NCBI GenBank assembly: GCA_045637775.1
Contig: JAZUAC010000032.1
Location: 1 to 48,500 of the forward strand
Length of the DNA: 48,500 nucleotides
Source: UMGS172 sp045637775
GTDB lineage: Bacteria > Bacillota > Clostridia > Oscillospirales > Acutalibacteraceae
Direction: 5' to 3'
Below are positions 8,423-16,889 of this stretch, in pieces; position 1 is the stretch's first letter; each line of letters starts with the position of its first letter. The translations under genes were made by a program, and so were the position numbers. The notes below the pieces were generated by a model. The model saw only the letters and a list, made by a program, of their open reading frames with translations, was not told where the DNA came from and did no database searches.

Positions 8423-9140
8423 TGTCGGCGAAAGCGACCGTGTTGTGCAGGTGCTGACGAGGGACAAGGGTCTTATTAGTGCATTTGTTTCGGGTGCGAG
8501 GAAACCGAAGTCGAAAAACGCTGCCGCAACGGCTTTGCTTTGCTATTCGCATCTGACTCTTACCCAAACCAAGGATACCTACCGTATAACCGAGTCGGAG
8601 GCTATTGATGTCTTTTTCGATATCAGAACCGATATTGAAAAATTGAGCCTTGCACAGTACATATGCGAGTTGTGTCAGGTTATGGTACCCTATGGAGTCG
8701 AGGGTGAGGATTTTTTGCGTCTTGCATTAAATTCCCTGCATTTTATTGCCAAGGGCACAATGGATATTTATTCAATAAAAGCAGTCTGCGAGCTCAGGAT
8801 GATGTCGGTTGCAGGCTTTATGCCCGACCTTGTGGGATGCAAGGATTGCGGAACCGACCTGAAATTCCCATTGTGGTTAGATCTGCTTGGCGGTGATATG
8901 CTGTGTACCGAGTGCAAAAGCACTTCGACAGTACAGGGTCAGTTTGCCGAGCTTGACAAAACCACCTTTGCCGCAATGCGTCACATTGTTTACTCCGATT
9001 TTTCCAAGGTTTTTTCCTTTTCTTTACCGCCTCAAAATGCGCGGTATTTAAGCTTTGTGACCGAACGGTACTTATTGGCGCAGACCGACCGCAAATTCAA
9101 AACGCTTGAATTTTTCCACAGCCTTGAAACACGGCTGTGA
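8382..9140 (+). CDS. recO: DNA repair protein RecO
   Basis: A 252-residue recombination mediator that loads RecA onto SSB-coated single-stranded DNA with RecR. It has an N-terminal OB-fold (TDGLVIKENNVGESDRVVQ) and a zinc finger formed by Cys153-x2-Cys156 and Cys175-x2-Cys178. GTG 8382 is preferred because AAAAGGAG lies 10 nt upstream and the protein then starts with the usual KFSTDGLVIK; the frame is open back to 8316 but overlaps the small yqzL-like gene. Confidence 0.93.
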   Translation: MKFSTDGLVIKENNVGESDRVVQVLTRDKGLISAFVSGARKPKSKNAAATALLCYSHLTLTQTKDTYRITESEAIDVFFDIRTDIEKLSLAQYICELCQVMVPYGVEGEDFLRLALNSLHFIAKGTMDIYSIKAVCELRMMSVAGFMPDLVGCKDCGTDLKFPLWLDLLGGDMLCTECKSTSTVQGQFAELDKTTFAAMRHIVYSDFSKVFSFSLPPQNARYLSFVTERYLLAQTDRKFKTLEFFHSLETRL

Positions 9141-9152
9141 GTAGGAGATATA

Positions 9153-11531
9153 ATGAGCTTTATTCAACATACCGAAGCACTTGAACTTGATAAAATTTTG
9201 AAAATGCTGGCTGCAAGGGCGCCTATGGAGGATGCAAAGCAGCAGGCTTTATCTTTGCGCCCCGAAACCGACCTTTCAAAGGTTCGAGAGCTGCTTGAAC
9301 AAACCGATGATGCGTTCAGACTTTCTTCAGGATACGGTTCGCCTTCATTCGGTAATGCAAAAAATGTTGCCAATCCTTTGGCACGCGCTCAAAACGGCGG
9401 TATTCTTTCAATGCGTGAATTGCTTGATATTGCCGAGGTTTTGCGCATAATCCGTTCGTTAAAAGAGTGGCGAGCCCATTGCGAAAACGTTGATTCTTTG
9501 CACATTGCAAGGTTTTTTGAGATACTTTTGCCCAACAAATATTTTGAGGATAAAATCACTACCTCAATCCGTTCCGAGGATGAAATGGACGACAATGCTT
9601 CGCCAAGACTCAAGGACATTCGTCGAAAGATACATTCATCCGAGCTCAATATCCGCGACCGATTGGAGAAGATGATTCGTTCGGCAAGTGTTTCTAAATA
9701 TTTGCAGGATTCTATCATAACCCAGCGTGACGGAAGATATGTTATCCCCGTCAGAGCCGACAGCCGTTCCGAGGTTCCGGGTCTTTTGCACGATACATCA
9801 TCGTCGGGTGCAACATTGTTTGTTGAACCTATGGCAATCGTTGAAATAAACAACGAAATACGCGAGTTGATGATAAAGGAAAAGGAAGAAATCGACCGCA
9901 TTTTGGCTGAACTTTCGAGTGAGGTTGCCACCTTTGCACCCAATATCATGCAGTCATACGATGCAACCGTCAAGCTTTGCCTTATATTTGCCAAATCGTC
10001 GTTGGCGTTTGAGATGCGTGCCTGCAAGCCGAATTTGAACGATGAAGGCAGAATATACCTCAAAAACGCACGTCATCCGTTGCTTGATAAAAAGACGGTT
10101 GTGCCTGTAACCATTCCGTTAGGCTCGGAGTATGACACCCTCATCATAACAGGTCCCAACACGGGTGGTAAAACCGTTTCGATAAAAACGGTTGGTTTGT
10201 TAACTTTAATGGCTATGTGCGGACTTATGTTGCCTGTGTCCGATGGCAGTGAGGTTTCGGTTTTCCATAATGTGCTTGCCGATATAGGTGATGAGCAGTC
10301 GATTGAACAATCGTTGTCGACCTTCTCTTCGCACATGAAGAGAATTATTGAAATAATGAATATTGCCGACGAGCATTCGTTGGTGCTTATAGATGAACTT
10401 GGCGCAGGAACCGACCCAGTTGAGGGTGCTGCGCTTGCGCAGGCGATTTTGATGCAATTGAACCGCAAGGGAGCAAAAATTGCCGCCACTACCCATTATG
10501 CCGAGTTGAAGTCGTATGCCTTGGAAACCGCGGGCGTGTGCAACGCAAGCTGTGAGTTCGATGTTCAATCATTAAAGCCGACCTACCGTTTGCATGTGGG
10601 ACTGCCCGGCAGATCGAACGCTTTTGCAATATCCGAAAGATTGGGATTAGACCTTGAAACGGTTGGGCTTGCCAAGGGTTTGGTCAAGGATGAGGATGCA
10701 CGCTTTGAGCGTGTTGTTGCGACACTTGAAACCGCCGTGCGCGAGGCCGAACGCGACCGTGCCGAGGCACAAAGAATCAAAGGCGAAATGGAAGCCTTAA
10801 AGGCCACCCGCAAGGCTCAAGCCGATGAACTTCAGGTGAACCGCGAGAAAACTATGCAAAAGGCTCGCGAGCAGGCTAACGCCGTGGTTGAGAGAGCCAG
10901 AGCCGAGGCCGAAAGACTACTGTCCGAGCTTGAGGCGCTTAAAAAGAGCAACGACAGCGTTGAAGAACGCATCCGTAAAGCTCGAGCCGAGGTCAAGGGT
11001 GGAATCCGCAAAATGCAGGATGCTGCCGACCCCATTGAAAACAACGAAAGCAAGGGCGGAAACTTCACTGCACCGCTAAAAAAAGGCGACCGCGTAATGT
11101 TCTTGGACATTCGTAAGGAAGCTGCCGTTTTGGAAGACCAAAAGGGTGACGATGTGCTTATTTTGGCAGGTGCCATGAAGATTAAGGTCAAGGTCACAAG
11201 CCTTGCGCCGATTGAAAAATCCAAAGGAACGGTTGCCAAGACCAGAACTGTCAAACAAAGTCGAAATATTGACAACAATGTGCGTACCGCGCTGTCCGAA
11301 ATCGATATTCGCGGTCTCACGGGCGATGAAGCGGCTATGGAACTTGACCGATTTATCGATAACTCGATAATGGGTGGATTGGGTACCGTTTGGATAATCC
11401 ACGGCAAGGGCACAGGTGCACTCAAAAAGGCTGTTCACGCCTATCTTCGCACCAATAAAAGTGTCAAAGAGTTTCGTTTCGGCCTTTACGGAGAAGGCGA
11501 AGACGGAGTCACAGTTGTTACATTGAAATAA
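9153..11531 (+). CDS. mutS2: Endonuclease MutS2
   Basis: A 792-residue MutS2. After the lever/clamp region come the ABC-type ATPase motifs GPNTGGKT (334-341) and DELGAGTDP (414-422), a long charged coiled coil (about 520-625) and a C-terminal Smr nuclease domain with the start IDIRGLTGDEA (717 onward) and HGKGTG (750-755). MutS2 suppresses homologous recombination and in Bacillus also acts in ribosome-collision rescue. It follows recO by 12 nt and starts after GTAGGAG. Confidence 0.95.
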   Translation: MSFIQHTEALELDKILKMLAARAPMEDAKQQALSLRPETDLSKVRELLEQTDDAFRLSSGYGSPSFGNAKNVANPLARAQNGGILSMRELLDIAEVLRIIRSLKEWRAHCENVDSLHIARFFEILLPNKYFEDKITTSIRSEDEMDDNASPRLKDIRRKIHSSELNIRDRLEKMIRSASVSKYLQDSIITQRDGRYVIPVRADSRSEVPGLLHDTSSSGATLFVEPMAIVEINNEIRELMIKEKEEIDRILAELSSEVATFAPNIMQSYDATVKLCLIFAKSSLAFEMRACKPNLNDEGRIYLKNARHPLLDKKTVVPVTIPLGSEYDTLIITGPNTGGKTVSIKTVGLLTLMAMCGLMLPVSDGSEVSVFHNVLADIGDEQSIEQSLSTFSSHMKRIIEIMNIADEHSLVLIDELGAGTDPVEGAALAQAILMQLNRKGAKIAATTHYAELKSYALETAGVCNASCEFDVQSLKPTYRLHVGLPGRSNAFAISERLGLDLETVGLAKGLVKDEDARFERVVATLETAVREAERDRAEAQRIKGEMEALKATRKAQADELQVNREKTMQKAREQANAVVERARAEAERLLSELEALKKSNDSVEERIRKARAEVKGGIRKMQDAADPIENNESKGGNFTAPLKKGDRVMFLDIRKEAAVLEDQKGDDVLILAGAMKIKVKVTSLAPIEKSKGTVAKTRTVKQSRNIDNNVRTALSEIDIRGLTGDEAAMELDRFIDNSIMGGLGTVWIIHGKGTGALKKAVHAYLRTNKSVKEFRFGLYGEGEDGVTVVTLK

Positions 11532-11537
11532 CCGCTG

Positions 11538-11566
11538 TTGACATTTTGAAGTTTATATAATATACT
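11538..11566 (+). promoter_or_regulatory. Sigma-A promoter of pyridoxal kinase gene
   Basis: TTGACA, a 17-bp spacer and TATACT. Transcription would begin near 11573, leaving a leader of about 26 nt before ATG 11599. Confidence 0.85.
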
Positions 11567-11598
11567 GTTTTAAAATTTTTTGAGAGATGGTACAAACG

Positions 11599-12447
11599 AT
11601 GGAGAGGCAAAAAAGAATAGCCGCAATACATGATATTTCGGGCTTCGGTAAGTGTGCACTTACTGTGGCTCTGCCTGTTATTTCTGCTGCAGGGATTGAG
11701 GTTTCGGTTATTCCGACTGCGATTTTGTCAACCCATACGGGCGGTCTTCAGGGCTATACGCATCTTGACCTGACCGATGAAATGCCCAAAATAGCAAACC
11801 ATTGGGAAAGCCTTAATCTCACTTTTGATGCCGTTTACAGCGGATATTTAGGCTCCGAGCGTCAGATAGACATTGTGTCAAATTTCATCGATACCTTTAG
11901 AACCGAAAACAATATCGCAATAGTCGACCCCGCAATGGCCGATAACGGCAGGATGTATGCGCTTCTTGATATGCAGTTTGCCAAGTCGATGAAGCGTTTG
12001 TGCAAAAAGGCAGATATTATCGTCCCTAATATGACCGAGGCGGCATTTTTGCTTGACCGCGAGTATTTCCACGGGCCTTACACCAAGGAGTATGTTGAAA
12101 ACACATTGCATGAGTTGTCGGCAATGGGTCCCGAAAGGGTTGTTCTCACGGGTGTGTGCTTTGAGGATAACACCATTGGTGCGGCGTGCTTTGACCGCAG
12201 TCAAAACACCGTCAGCTACTATTTCCGCAACCGTGTTGAAGGAATGTTCCACGGCACGGGCGATGTTTTTGCAAGTGCATTGACAGCGGCATTGTTAAGA
12301 GGAAAAGACCTGCAGGATGCAACCAAAATTGCCGTCGATTTCACGGTTGACAGTATTGAGCGAACCGCAATGGGTGGCACCGACCATCGCTATGGCGTCG
12401 ATTTTGAACGAGGTCTGGGCAATTTGATAAAAGCACTTGAGAAATAA
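11599..12447 (+). CDS. pdxK: Pyridoxal/pyridoxamine kinase
   Basis: A 282-residue ribokinase-fold kinase that phosphorylates B6 vitamers in the salvage route to PLP. The N-terminal IHDISGFGKCALTVALPV, the inner pattern ILSTHTGG, VDPAMADNG, PNMTEAAFLL and the anion-hole/catalytic GMFHGTGDVFAS (Asp of GTGD as base) are typical of PdxK/PdxY. Two ATGs are possible (11587 and 11599); 11599 leaves room for a weak GAGAG ribosome site and gives the usual N-terminus. It has its own promoter and terminator, hence a single-gene unit. Confidence 0.88.
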   Translation: MERQKRIAAIHDISGFGKCALTVALPVISAAGIEVSVIPTAILSTHTGGLQGYTHLDLTDEMPKIANHWESLNLTFDAVYSGYLGSERQIDIVSNFIDTFRTENNIAIVDPAMADNGRMYALLDMQFAKSMKRLCKKADIIVPNMTEAAFLLDREYFHGPYTKEYVENTLHELSAMGPERVVLTGVCFEDNTIGAACFDRSQNTVSYYFRNRVEGMFHGTGDVFASALTAALLRGKDLQDATKIAVDFTVDSIERTAMGGTDHRYGVDFERGLGNLIKALEK

Positions 12448-12464
12448 CACGACACATAAATTGT

Positions 12465-12498
12465 CACCCGTCATATCGATGGGTGATTTTTTCTGTTT
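12465..12498 (+). terminator. Intrinsic terminator after pdxK
   Basis: An 8-bp stem CACCCGTC / GATGGGTG (one G-T) is followed by ATTTTTTCTGTTTTT. Confidence 0.85.
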
Positions 12499-12547
12499 TT
12501 AATATAACTTGGCCGCAAGATGTCATCGTTTTTGTATAGCCTTACAC

Positions 12548-12576
12548 TTGATAATCTTCGAGATTTGCTGTATAAT
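12548..12576 (+). promoter_or_regulatory. Candidate distal sigma-A promoter
   Basis: TTGATA, a 17-bp spacer and TATAAT within the roughly 300-base gap between pdxK and the CofE-like gene. It would give a leader of about 170 nt with no obvious riboswitch fold. Confidence 0.6.
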
Positions 12577-12650
12577 TATTAAGTAATTAAGGTACAATGC
12601 CGATGATGTTTCAAAATTTTAAAAAAATTCTGACTCGGTATAAAAAAATC

Positions 12651-12679
12651 TTGAAATATGACATAATTTAGGGTAAAAT
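12651..12679 (+). promoter_or_regulatory. Candidate proximal promoter of CofE-like gene
   Basis: TTGAAA, a 17-bp spacer and TAAAAT, with a leader of about 65 nt to the start codon. Confidence 0.65.
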
Positions 12680-12750
12680 ATATCAGTAATAGATATTTTA
12701 CTATTCCAAAACTTTTAAAACTTGTGTTTATGGAAGGAAAGTGTATTTTA

Positions 12751-13953
12751 ATGGACAAAAAAGAACGTAGAGTTGGTACTGTTTCGCGCGGTATCCGTTG
12801 TCCTATCATCCGTGAGGGAGATGACCTTGCATCCATCGTGGCAACCTCGGTGCTTGAGGCTGCCGAGTACGAAGGCTTCGAGCTTCGTGACCGCGATGTT
12901 ATCTCCATGACCGAGTCTATCGTTGCCCGTTCACAGGGTAACTATGCTTCGGTTGACGATATTGCAGCCGATGTCAAGGCAAAATTCGGTGGCGACACAG
13001 TTGGTGTTATTTTCCCCATTTTGTCCCGCAACCGTTTTGCTATCTGTCTTAAAGGTATCGCAATGGGCTGTAAGAAAATCGTTCTTATGCTCAGCTATCC
13101 GTCTGACGAGGTTGGCAATTCACTTGCTACTTATGACCTTATCGATGCTAACGGAATCAACCCGTATTCCGATGTTTTGTCGCTTGAGAGATACCGTGAG
13201 GTATTCGGCGTTCAAAAGTTGGAGTTCACCGGTGTTGACTATGTTCAGTATTATAAAGACCTTATCGAGTCCTGCGGTTGTGAGGCCGAGATAGTTTTTG
13301 CCAACCAGGCCAAGGCTATTTTGAACTATACCGATAAGGTTCTCACCTGCGATATTCACACCCGTGTCCGCACCAAGCGTTTGCTCAAAGAAGCAGGTGC
13401 CAAGATTGTTTTGGGTCTTGATGAGATCCTCAATGCACCTGTATCGGGAAGCGGCTGCAACGAAAAGTACGGTTTGCTTGGCTCCAATAAATCGACCGAG
13501 GATAAGATTAAACTCTTCCCCCGCGAGTGCAAGGATTTGGTTCTGGATGTTCAGAAGAAGATTTTTGATGCTTGCGGCAAGCATGTTGAAGTTATGGTTT
13601 ACGGTGACGGTGCTTTCAAGGATCCTCAGGGCAAGATTTGGGAGCTTGCTGACCCCGTTGTTTCTCCCGCATTTACCGATGGACTTATCGGTACACCTAA
13701 CGAACTTAAATTGAAATACCTTGCCGACAACGATTTTAAAGACCTTTCGGGTGACGAACTCAAAAAGGCTATTTCCGAGTCTATCAAGAAGAAGGACGGA
13801 AGCAGCCTTGTTGGTAACATGGCCGCTCAGGGCACAACTCCCCGTCAGTTGACCGACCTTATCGGTTCGCTTTGCGACCTTACCTCAGGTTCTGGCGATA
13901 AGGGAACCCCCGTTGTCCTCGTTCAAGGCTATTTTGATAACTATACTAACTAA
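12751..13953 (+). CDS. Coenzyme F420-0:L-glutamate ligase (CofE)-like protein
   Basis: A 400-residue protein whose N-terminal part (IREGDDLASIV, LRDRDVISMTESIVARSQGN) matches the CofE/FbiB gamma-glutamyl ligase family that adds glutamate to F420-0. Clostridia of this type are not known to make F420, and no other F420 gene is in the window, so the true substrate is probably different. The protein is longer than CofE of methanogens (about 250 residues). The start at 12751 follows GGAAAG; an in-frame ATG at 12730 is less well placed. Codon use (many GTT, GAC, CTT) looks like that of a well-expressed gene. Its neighbour is guaA. Confidence 0.75.
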   Translation: MDKKERRVGTVSRGIRCPIIREGDDLASIVATSVLEAAEYEGFELRDRDVISMTESIVARSQGNYASVDDIAADVKAKFGGDTVGVIFPILSRNRFAICLKGIAMGCKKIVLMLSYPSDEVGNSLATYDLIDANGINPYSDVLSLERYREVFGVQKLEFTGVDYVQYYKDLIESCGCEAEIVFANQAKAILNYTDKVLTCDIHTRVRTKRLLKEAGAKIVLGLDEILNAPVSGSGCNEKYGLLGSNKSTEDKIKLFPRECKDLVLDVQKKIFDACGKHVEVMVYGDGAFKDPQGKIWELADPVVSPAFTDGLIGTPNELKLKYLADNDFKDLSGDELKKAISESIKKKDGSSLVGNMAAQGTTPRQLTDLIGSLCDLTSGSGDKGTPVVLVQGYFDNYTN

Positions 13954-13959
13954 AGATTC

Positions 13960-14002
13960 CAAGCAAAGCCGATACTATTTCGGCTTTGCTTGATGCAATT
14001 TT
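13960..14002 (+). terminator. Terminator after CofE-like gene
   Basis: A perfect 13-bp stem CAAGCAAAGCCGA / TCGGCTTTGCTTG with a 7-nt loop. The T-run (ATTTTT) begins about 6 nt after the stem, so efficiency is uncertain. Confidence 0.7.
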
Positions 14003-14050
14003 TACGATACTTAATTTCTGAAAACACCGAATTTTAACGGAGGAATAAAA

Positions 14051-15052
14051 ATGGAAAACAATGTACGTCCTGAATCAATGGCTCGTATAACCAATTTCGA
14101 CCTTGCTAACGCTTTTATCGAGAGCCAAGTTGAGGCTGTAAGACAGCAGGTTGGCGACAAGAAGGTACTGCTCGCACTTTCGGGCGGTGTTGATTCTTCG
14201 GTTGTTGCCGCATTACTTATCAAGGCTATCGGCAAACAGCTTGTTTGTGTTCACGTAAACCACGGTCTTATGCGTAAAGATGAGTCCGAGAACGTTGTAA
14301 AGATTTTCGGCGAGGAGCTTGACGCTAACCTCATTTATGTTGATGCTACCGACAGATTCTTGAACCTTTTGGCAGGTGTAAGCGACCCCGAAAGCAAGAG
14401 AAAGATTATCGGTAAAGAGTTTATCGAGGTTTTTGCCGATGAGGCAAGAAAGCTTGAGGGCGTTGAGTTCTTGGCACAGGGAACTATTTATCCCGACATT
14501 TTGGAGAGCATCAAGCAGGCAGAAGGCAAGCAGGCTGTAAAGAGCCACCACAACGTTGGCGGTTTGCCCGAGGATTTGAAGTTCTCCCTTGTTGAGCCTA
14601 TTAAGTTGCTTTATAAGGATGAGGTTCGTGTTGTCGGTGAGGCTTTGGGATTGCCCCACGCAATGGTTTACCGTCAGCCGTTCCCGGGTCCCGGTTTGGG
14701 TGTTCGTTGCCTTGGCGCCATCACCCGTGACCGTTTGCACGCTTTGAGAGAGGCCGATGCAATCCTCCGTGATGAGTTTGATAAGTGCGGCTTGGCCGAA
14801 AAGGTATGGCAGTATTTCGTTGTAGTGCCCGATATTAAGTCGGTTGGCGTTAAGGACGACAGCCGTTACGAGGGTTGGCCCGCAATCATCCGTGCCGTCA
14901 ACACCAAGGACGCTATGACCGCCACTATCGAGGAGATCCCTTACGCAGTGCTCCACAAGATTACCGACCGCATCACCCACGAGGTAGACGGCATCAACCG
15001 TGTACTTATGGATCTCACACCCAAGCCCGTCGGCACCATCGAGTGGGAATAA
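14051..15052 (+). CDS. guaA: GMP synthase, ATP-pyrophosphatase subunit only (no glutaminase domain)
   Basis: A 333-residue protein carrying the ATP-PPase P-loop LSGGVDSS (43-50), FLAQGTIYPDILES, SHHNVGG, PFPGPGLGVRCLG and the C-terminal dimerisation domain ending TIEWE. It converts XMP to GMP with ATP and ammonia. Usual bacterial GuaA is about 510-520 residues with an N-terminal class I glutamine amidotransferase domain; that domain is absent. The gene starts cleanly at ATG 14051 behind CGGAGGAATAAAA, and the upstream sequence is a terminator, so this is not a truncation. It resembles the split archaeal GuaAb; a separate glutaminase would have to lie elsewhere or ammonia be used directly. Confidence 0.92.
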   Translation: MENNVRPESMARITNFDLANAFIESQVEAVRQQVGDKKVLLALSGGVDSSVVAALLIKAIGKQLVCVHVNHGLMRKDESENVVKIFGEELDANLIYVDATDRFLNLLAGVSDPESKRKIIGKEFIEVFADEARKLEGVEFLAQGTIYPDILESIKQAEGKQAVKSHHNVGGLPEDLKFSLVEPIKLLYKDEVRVVGEALGLPHAMVYRQPFPGPGLGVRCLGAITRDRLHALREADAILRDEFDKCGLAEKVWQYFVVVPDIKSVGVKDDSRYEGWPAIIRAVNTKDAMTATIEEIPYAVLHKITDRITHEVDGINRVLMDLTPKPVGTIEWE

Positions 15053-15056
15053 TTGA

Positions 15057-15104
15057 AAAGAAAAATTGCCCTTCTGCTAAATGCAGAAAGGCAATTTTTG
15101 TGTT
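15057..15104 (+). terminator. Intrinsic terminator after guaA
   Basis: Stem AAAAATTGCC-C-TTCTGC / GCAGAA-A-GGCAATTTTT with loop TAAAT, running into TGTGTTT. Confidence 0.88.
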
Positions 15105-15167
15105 TGTCACAGAATAGACGGTTTTGTTCTTTTGAGAATGAAACCGTTTGGATTGGGACAAATAAAG

Positions 15168-15232
15168 TTATTCCCACTCAATAGTCCCAACGTGCTTGGT
15201 TGTAAAGCACACGGTTGATGCCGTCTACCTCT
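15168..15232 (-). pseudogene. Decayed inverted copy of the guaA 3' end
   Basis: Read on the minus strand this segment carries GAGGTAGACGGCATCAACCG and ends with the guaA-type end ATTGAGTGGGAATAA, i.e. EVDGINRV followed after a frameshift by VGTIEWE and stop. It matches the last about 70 nt of the intact guaA at 14983-15052 in opposite orientation, with about 7 nt deleted and several substitutions. It may be a remnant of a second, canonical guaA or an attachment-site scar of an element that used the guaA 3' end. The sequence further along (to 15290) shows no recognisable guaA. Confidence 0.75.
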
Positions 15233-15427
15233 TGATTTACAAGGGTTTTCACTGGTTTTACTTACTGCTTATCTTACTAATATATTTAGTTGTTTTACTT
15301 GTTGTGATACAGATTGTATTGATGGGTTTATGTGGTTTTTAAATAATACATTGTATATGTGTTGACTGAATATATATTTTTGTCTTTTTACGCTATATGA
15401 GTTTGTTCTTTTACAATAATAAATACG

Positions 15428-15463
15428 AAACGGCTTGGAATTATGCCTCCAAGCCGTTTTTTA
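15428..15463. terminator. Terminator-type hairpin in intergenic region
   Basis: A 10-bp perfect stem ACGGCTTGGA / TCCAAGCCGT followed by TTTTT. It lies between the guaA scar and the zinc-ribbon genes. Nothing gene-like is visible at 15240-15425, an AT-rich stretch. Confidence 0.65.
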
Positions 15464-15473
15464 TGTAAAGAAA

Positions 15474-15504
15474 ACCCCAACACCGCATCGCTGCGGGTTG
15501 GGGT
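15474..15504. repeat. GC-rich nested hairpin
   Basis: Outer stem ACCCCAAC / GTTGGGGT encloses inner stem CCGCA / TGCGG with loop TCGC. It lacks a T-run on the plus strand; on the minus strand it is followed by TTTTC, so it could terminate leftward transcripts. It may also be a dispersed repeat. Confidence 0.45.
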
Positions 15505-15553
15505 GGTCGATAAATTGTAAATCGTAAATATTTGCGACACTTTTCGGATTATA

Positions 15554-15582
15554 TTGAAATCTTGAATGTTTTGTGTTATAAT
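15554..15582 (+). promoter_or_regulatory. Sigma-A promoter of zinc-ribbon gene pair, long leader
   Basis: TTGAAA, a 17-bp spacer and TATAAT. The leader of about 180 nt contains a 10-bp hairpin (15637-15665, ATGCCTTTCC / GGAAGGGTAT) followed by TATTTT, which could be an attenuator. Confidence 0.75.
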
Positions 15583-15771
15583 ATGTCGGACAAAGAATAA
15601 AAAAGTCTATCATTGTCCCTGCTTTTTTTACAACCAATGCCTTTCCGCGTTGAGTGGAAGGGTATTATTTTAAAAAAATTAAAAAATTTAAAACCTTTTT
15701 AATCTTTTGTTCCCCTTTATGGATGTGAGGACGATAAAAGTCGATAAAAACGCTTAAAGGAGAAATTAAAA

Positions 15772-16341
15772 ATGAAAAAAGCAATTAAAATTTTTACAGT
15801 GTTGGCAATGGTGGTTACAGTACTTGCGATAGCGGTCATTCCTGCTTCTGCGGCAGGTCTTGAGTTTGGAAGAATGAGTGCGGCAACCAATCACAACGAC
15901 TTTCATGAGACGCAGGAAGAGATGCTGGAAGATTTTGAAAGTGAAATAGATTGGTATCAAAAAGAGTATGAAAGCCGCGTTGAAGAGATGCACAAGGAAC
16001 GTGAGGAACTGAGAAAACAGCGCGAGGAAATAAGGGAGAACGCCCAAAGCGGCTTTGATGCAATGGCTGTTTTTGTTGTGATTATCATTATCGTTGCGGT
16101 TTCGCTTCTTATTGCAGAAATCGCATACATTTACATCCAGGCACCTAAATGCGGTATGTCCAGATTGTGGGCTCTTATTCCACTGTTCAGCAATGTTTTG
16201 GGCTTGATCGTGTTTATAATTGTTTGCTCGAATCGTAAAACGACTGCAACCTCAGCATATACCGTAACCTGCCCGACTTGCAGCGGTGTACATCCGGCCG
16301 GCACAACTCAGTGTTCTATCTGCGGAACGAGATTACAGTAA
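15772..16341 (+). CDS. Secreted/membrane zinc-ribbon protein with coiled coil
   Basis: A 189-residue protein, not recognised as a named family. Parts in order: signal peptide (1-27, ending ASAA), a strongly charged helix/coiled coil (about 43-88, rich in Glu, Arg, Gln), two hydrophobic helices (about 96-118 and 129-152) and a C-terminal zinc ribbon with CPTC (166-169) and CSIC (181-184). Strong ribosome site AAAGGAGAA. It is followed 12 nt later by another zinc-ribbon gene in the same operon. Likely a membrane-anchored protein; no function is assigned. Confidence 0.75.
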   Translation: MKKAIKIFTVLAMVVTVLAIAVIPASAAGLEFGRMSAATNHNDFHETQEEMLEDFESEIDWYQKEYESRVEEMHKEREELRKQREEIRENAQSGFDAMAVFVVIIIIVAVSLLIAEIAYIYIQAPKCGMSRLWALIPLFSNVLGLIVFIIVCSNRKTTATSAYTVTCPTCSGVHPAGTTQCSICGTRLQ

Positions 16342-16353
16342 AGGAGTAAAAAT

Positions 16354-16869
16354 ATGTTCTGTAAAAAATGCGGTAAAGAAATCGGCGCCAATGATACTTT
16401 TTGCTCCGGTTGCGGAACAAAGCAGATAAATACATACAAAGAAGTATTTGTCCGTAACGGATTATCAGAGCAGGATTTTATTGCAAATATAAACAAATGG
16501 TTTCAGTGGCATCCTAAAGCCGCCAATATCAAATGTCAATTTGGCATGGATACAGCGTTGGGATTGCTTGCCAACAAGTATGAGCTTAATCAGTTTGTCA
16601 TTGAATATGAGCTTTTTGAGCAGAACAACCAAAACCAATACGGTCTTGTGAAGGAAGAAATGACAGCCTTGGTAAAAAAAGGCACCAAAGAGTTTGTTGG
16701 TGAGTGGCAGCAGAAGCATCCTAATGTAAAAATCGTCAATTGGGAAGGCGGAACGCATTCAAGAGGACATATTGCATCACATCTTATGGGCGGGGTGGGC
16801 GCACGAAACAGACTTAATGTGTACATTCTTTTTAAGTTCCCGCGCAATAACAACGGCAACAAGGTTTAA
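16354..16869 (+). CDS. Zinc-ribbon domain protein of unknown function
   Basis: A 171-residue soluble protein starting with a zinc ribbon, CKKC (3-6) and CSGC (17-20), followed by an unrecognised domain of about 140 residues (KWFQWHPKAANIKCQFGMD, then GGTHSRGHIASHLMGGVGAR). The zinc-ribbon-plus-unknown-domain layout is common in Clostridia and often accompanies membrane stress proteins. Start follows AAAGGAGTAAAAAT. It probably shares the transcript of the preceding zinc-ribbon membrane protein. Confidence 0.75.
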   Translation: MFCKKCGKEIGANDTFCSGCGTKQINTYKEVFVRNGLSEQDFIANINKWFQWHPKAANIKCQFGMDTALGLLANKYELNQFVIEYELFEQNNQNQYGLVKEEMTALVKKGTKEFVGEWQQKHPNVKIVNWEGGTHSRGHIASHLMGGVGARNRLNVYILFKFPRNNNGNKV

Positions 16870-16889
16870 AATAGTATAATGTAAATTGG

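Noticed and set aside
12580..12750. Riboswitch in the CofE-like leader
   Set aside because: The leader is AT-rich with no paired core resembling known riboswitches, and a proximal promoter would bypass most of it.
14213..14980. 255-codon open frame antisense to guaA
   Set aside because: Explained by codon bias of the well-expressed guaA gene on the other strand.
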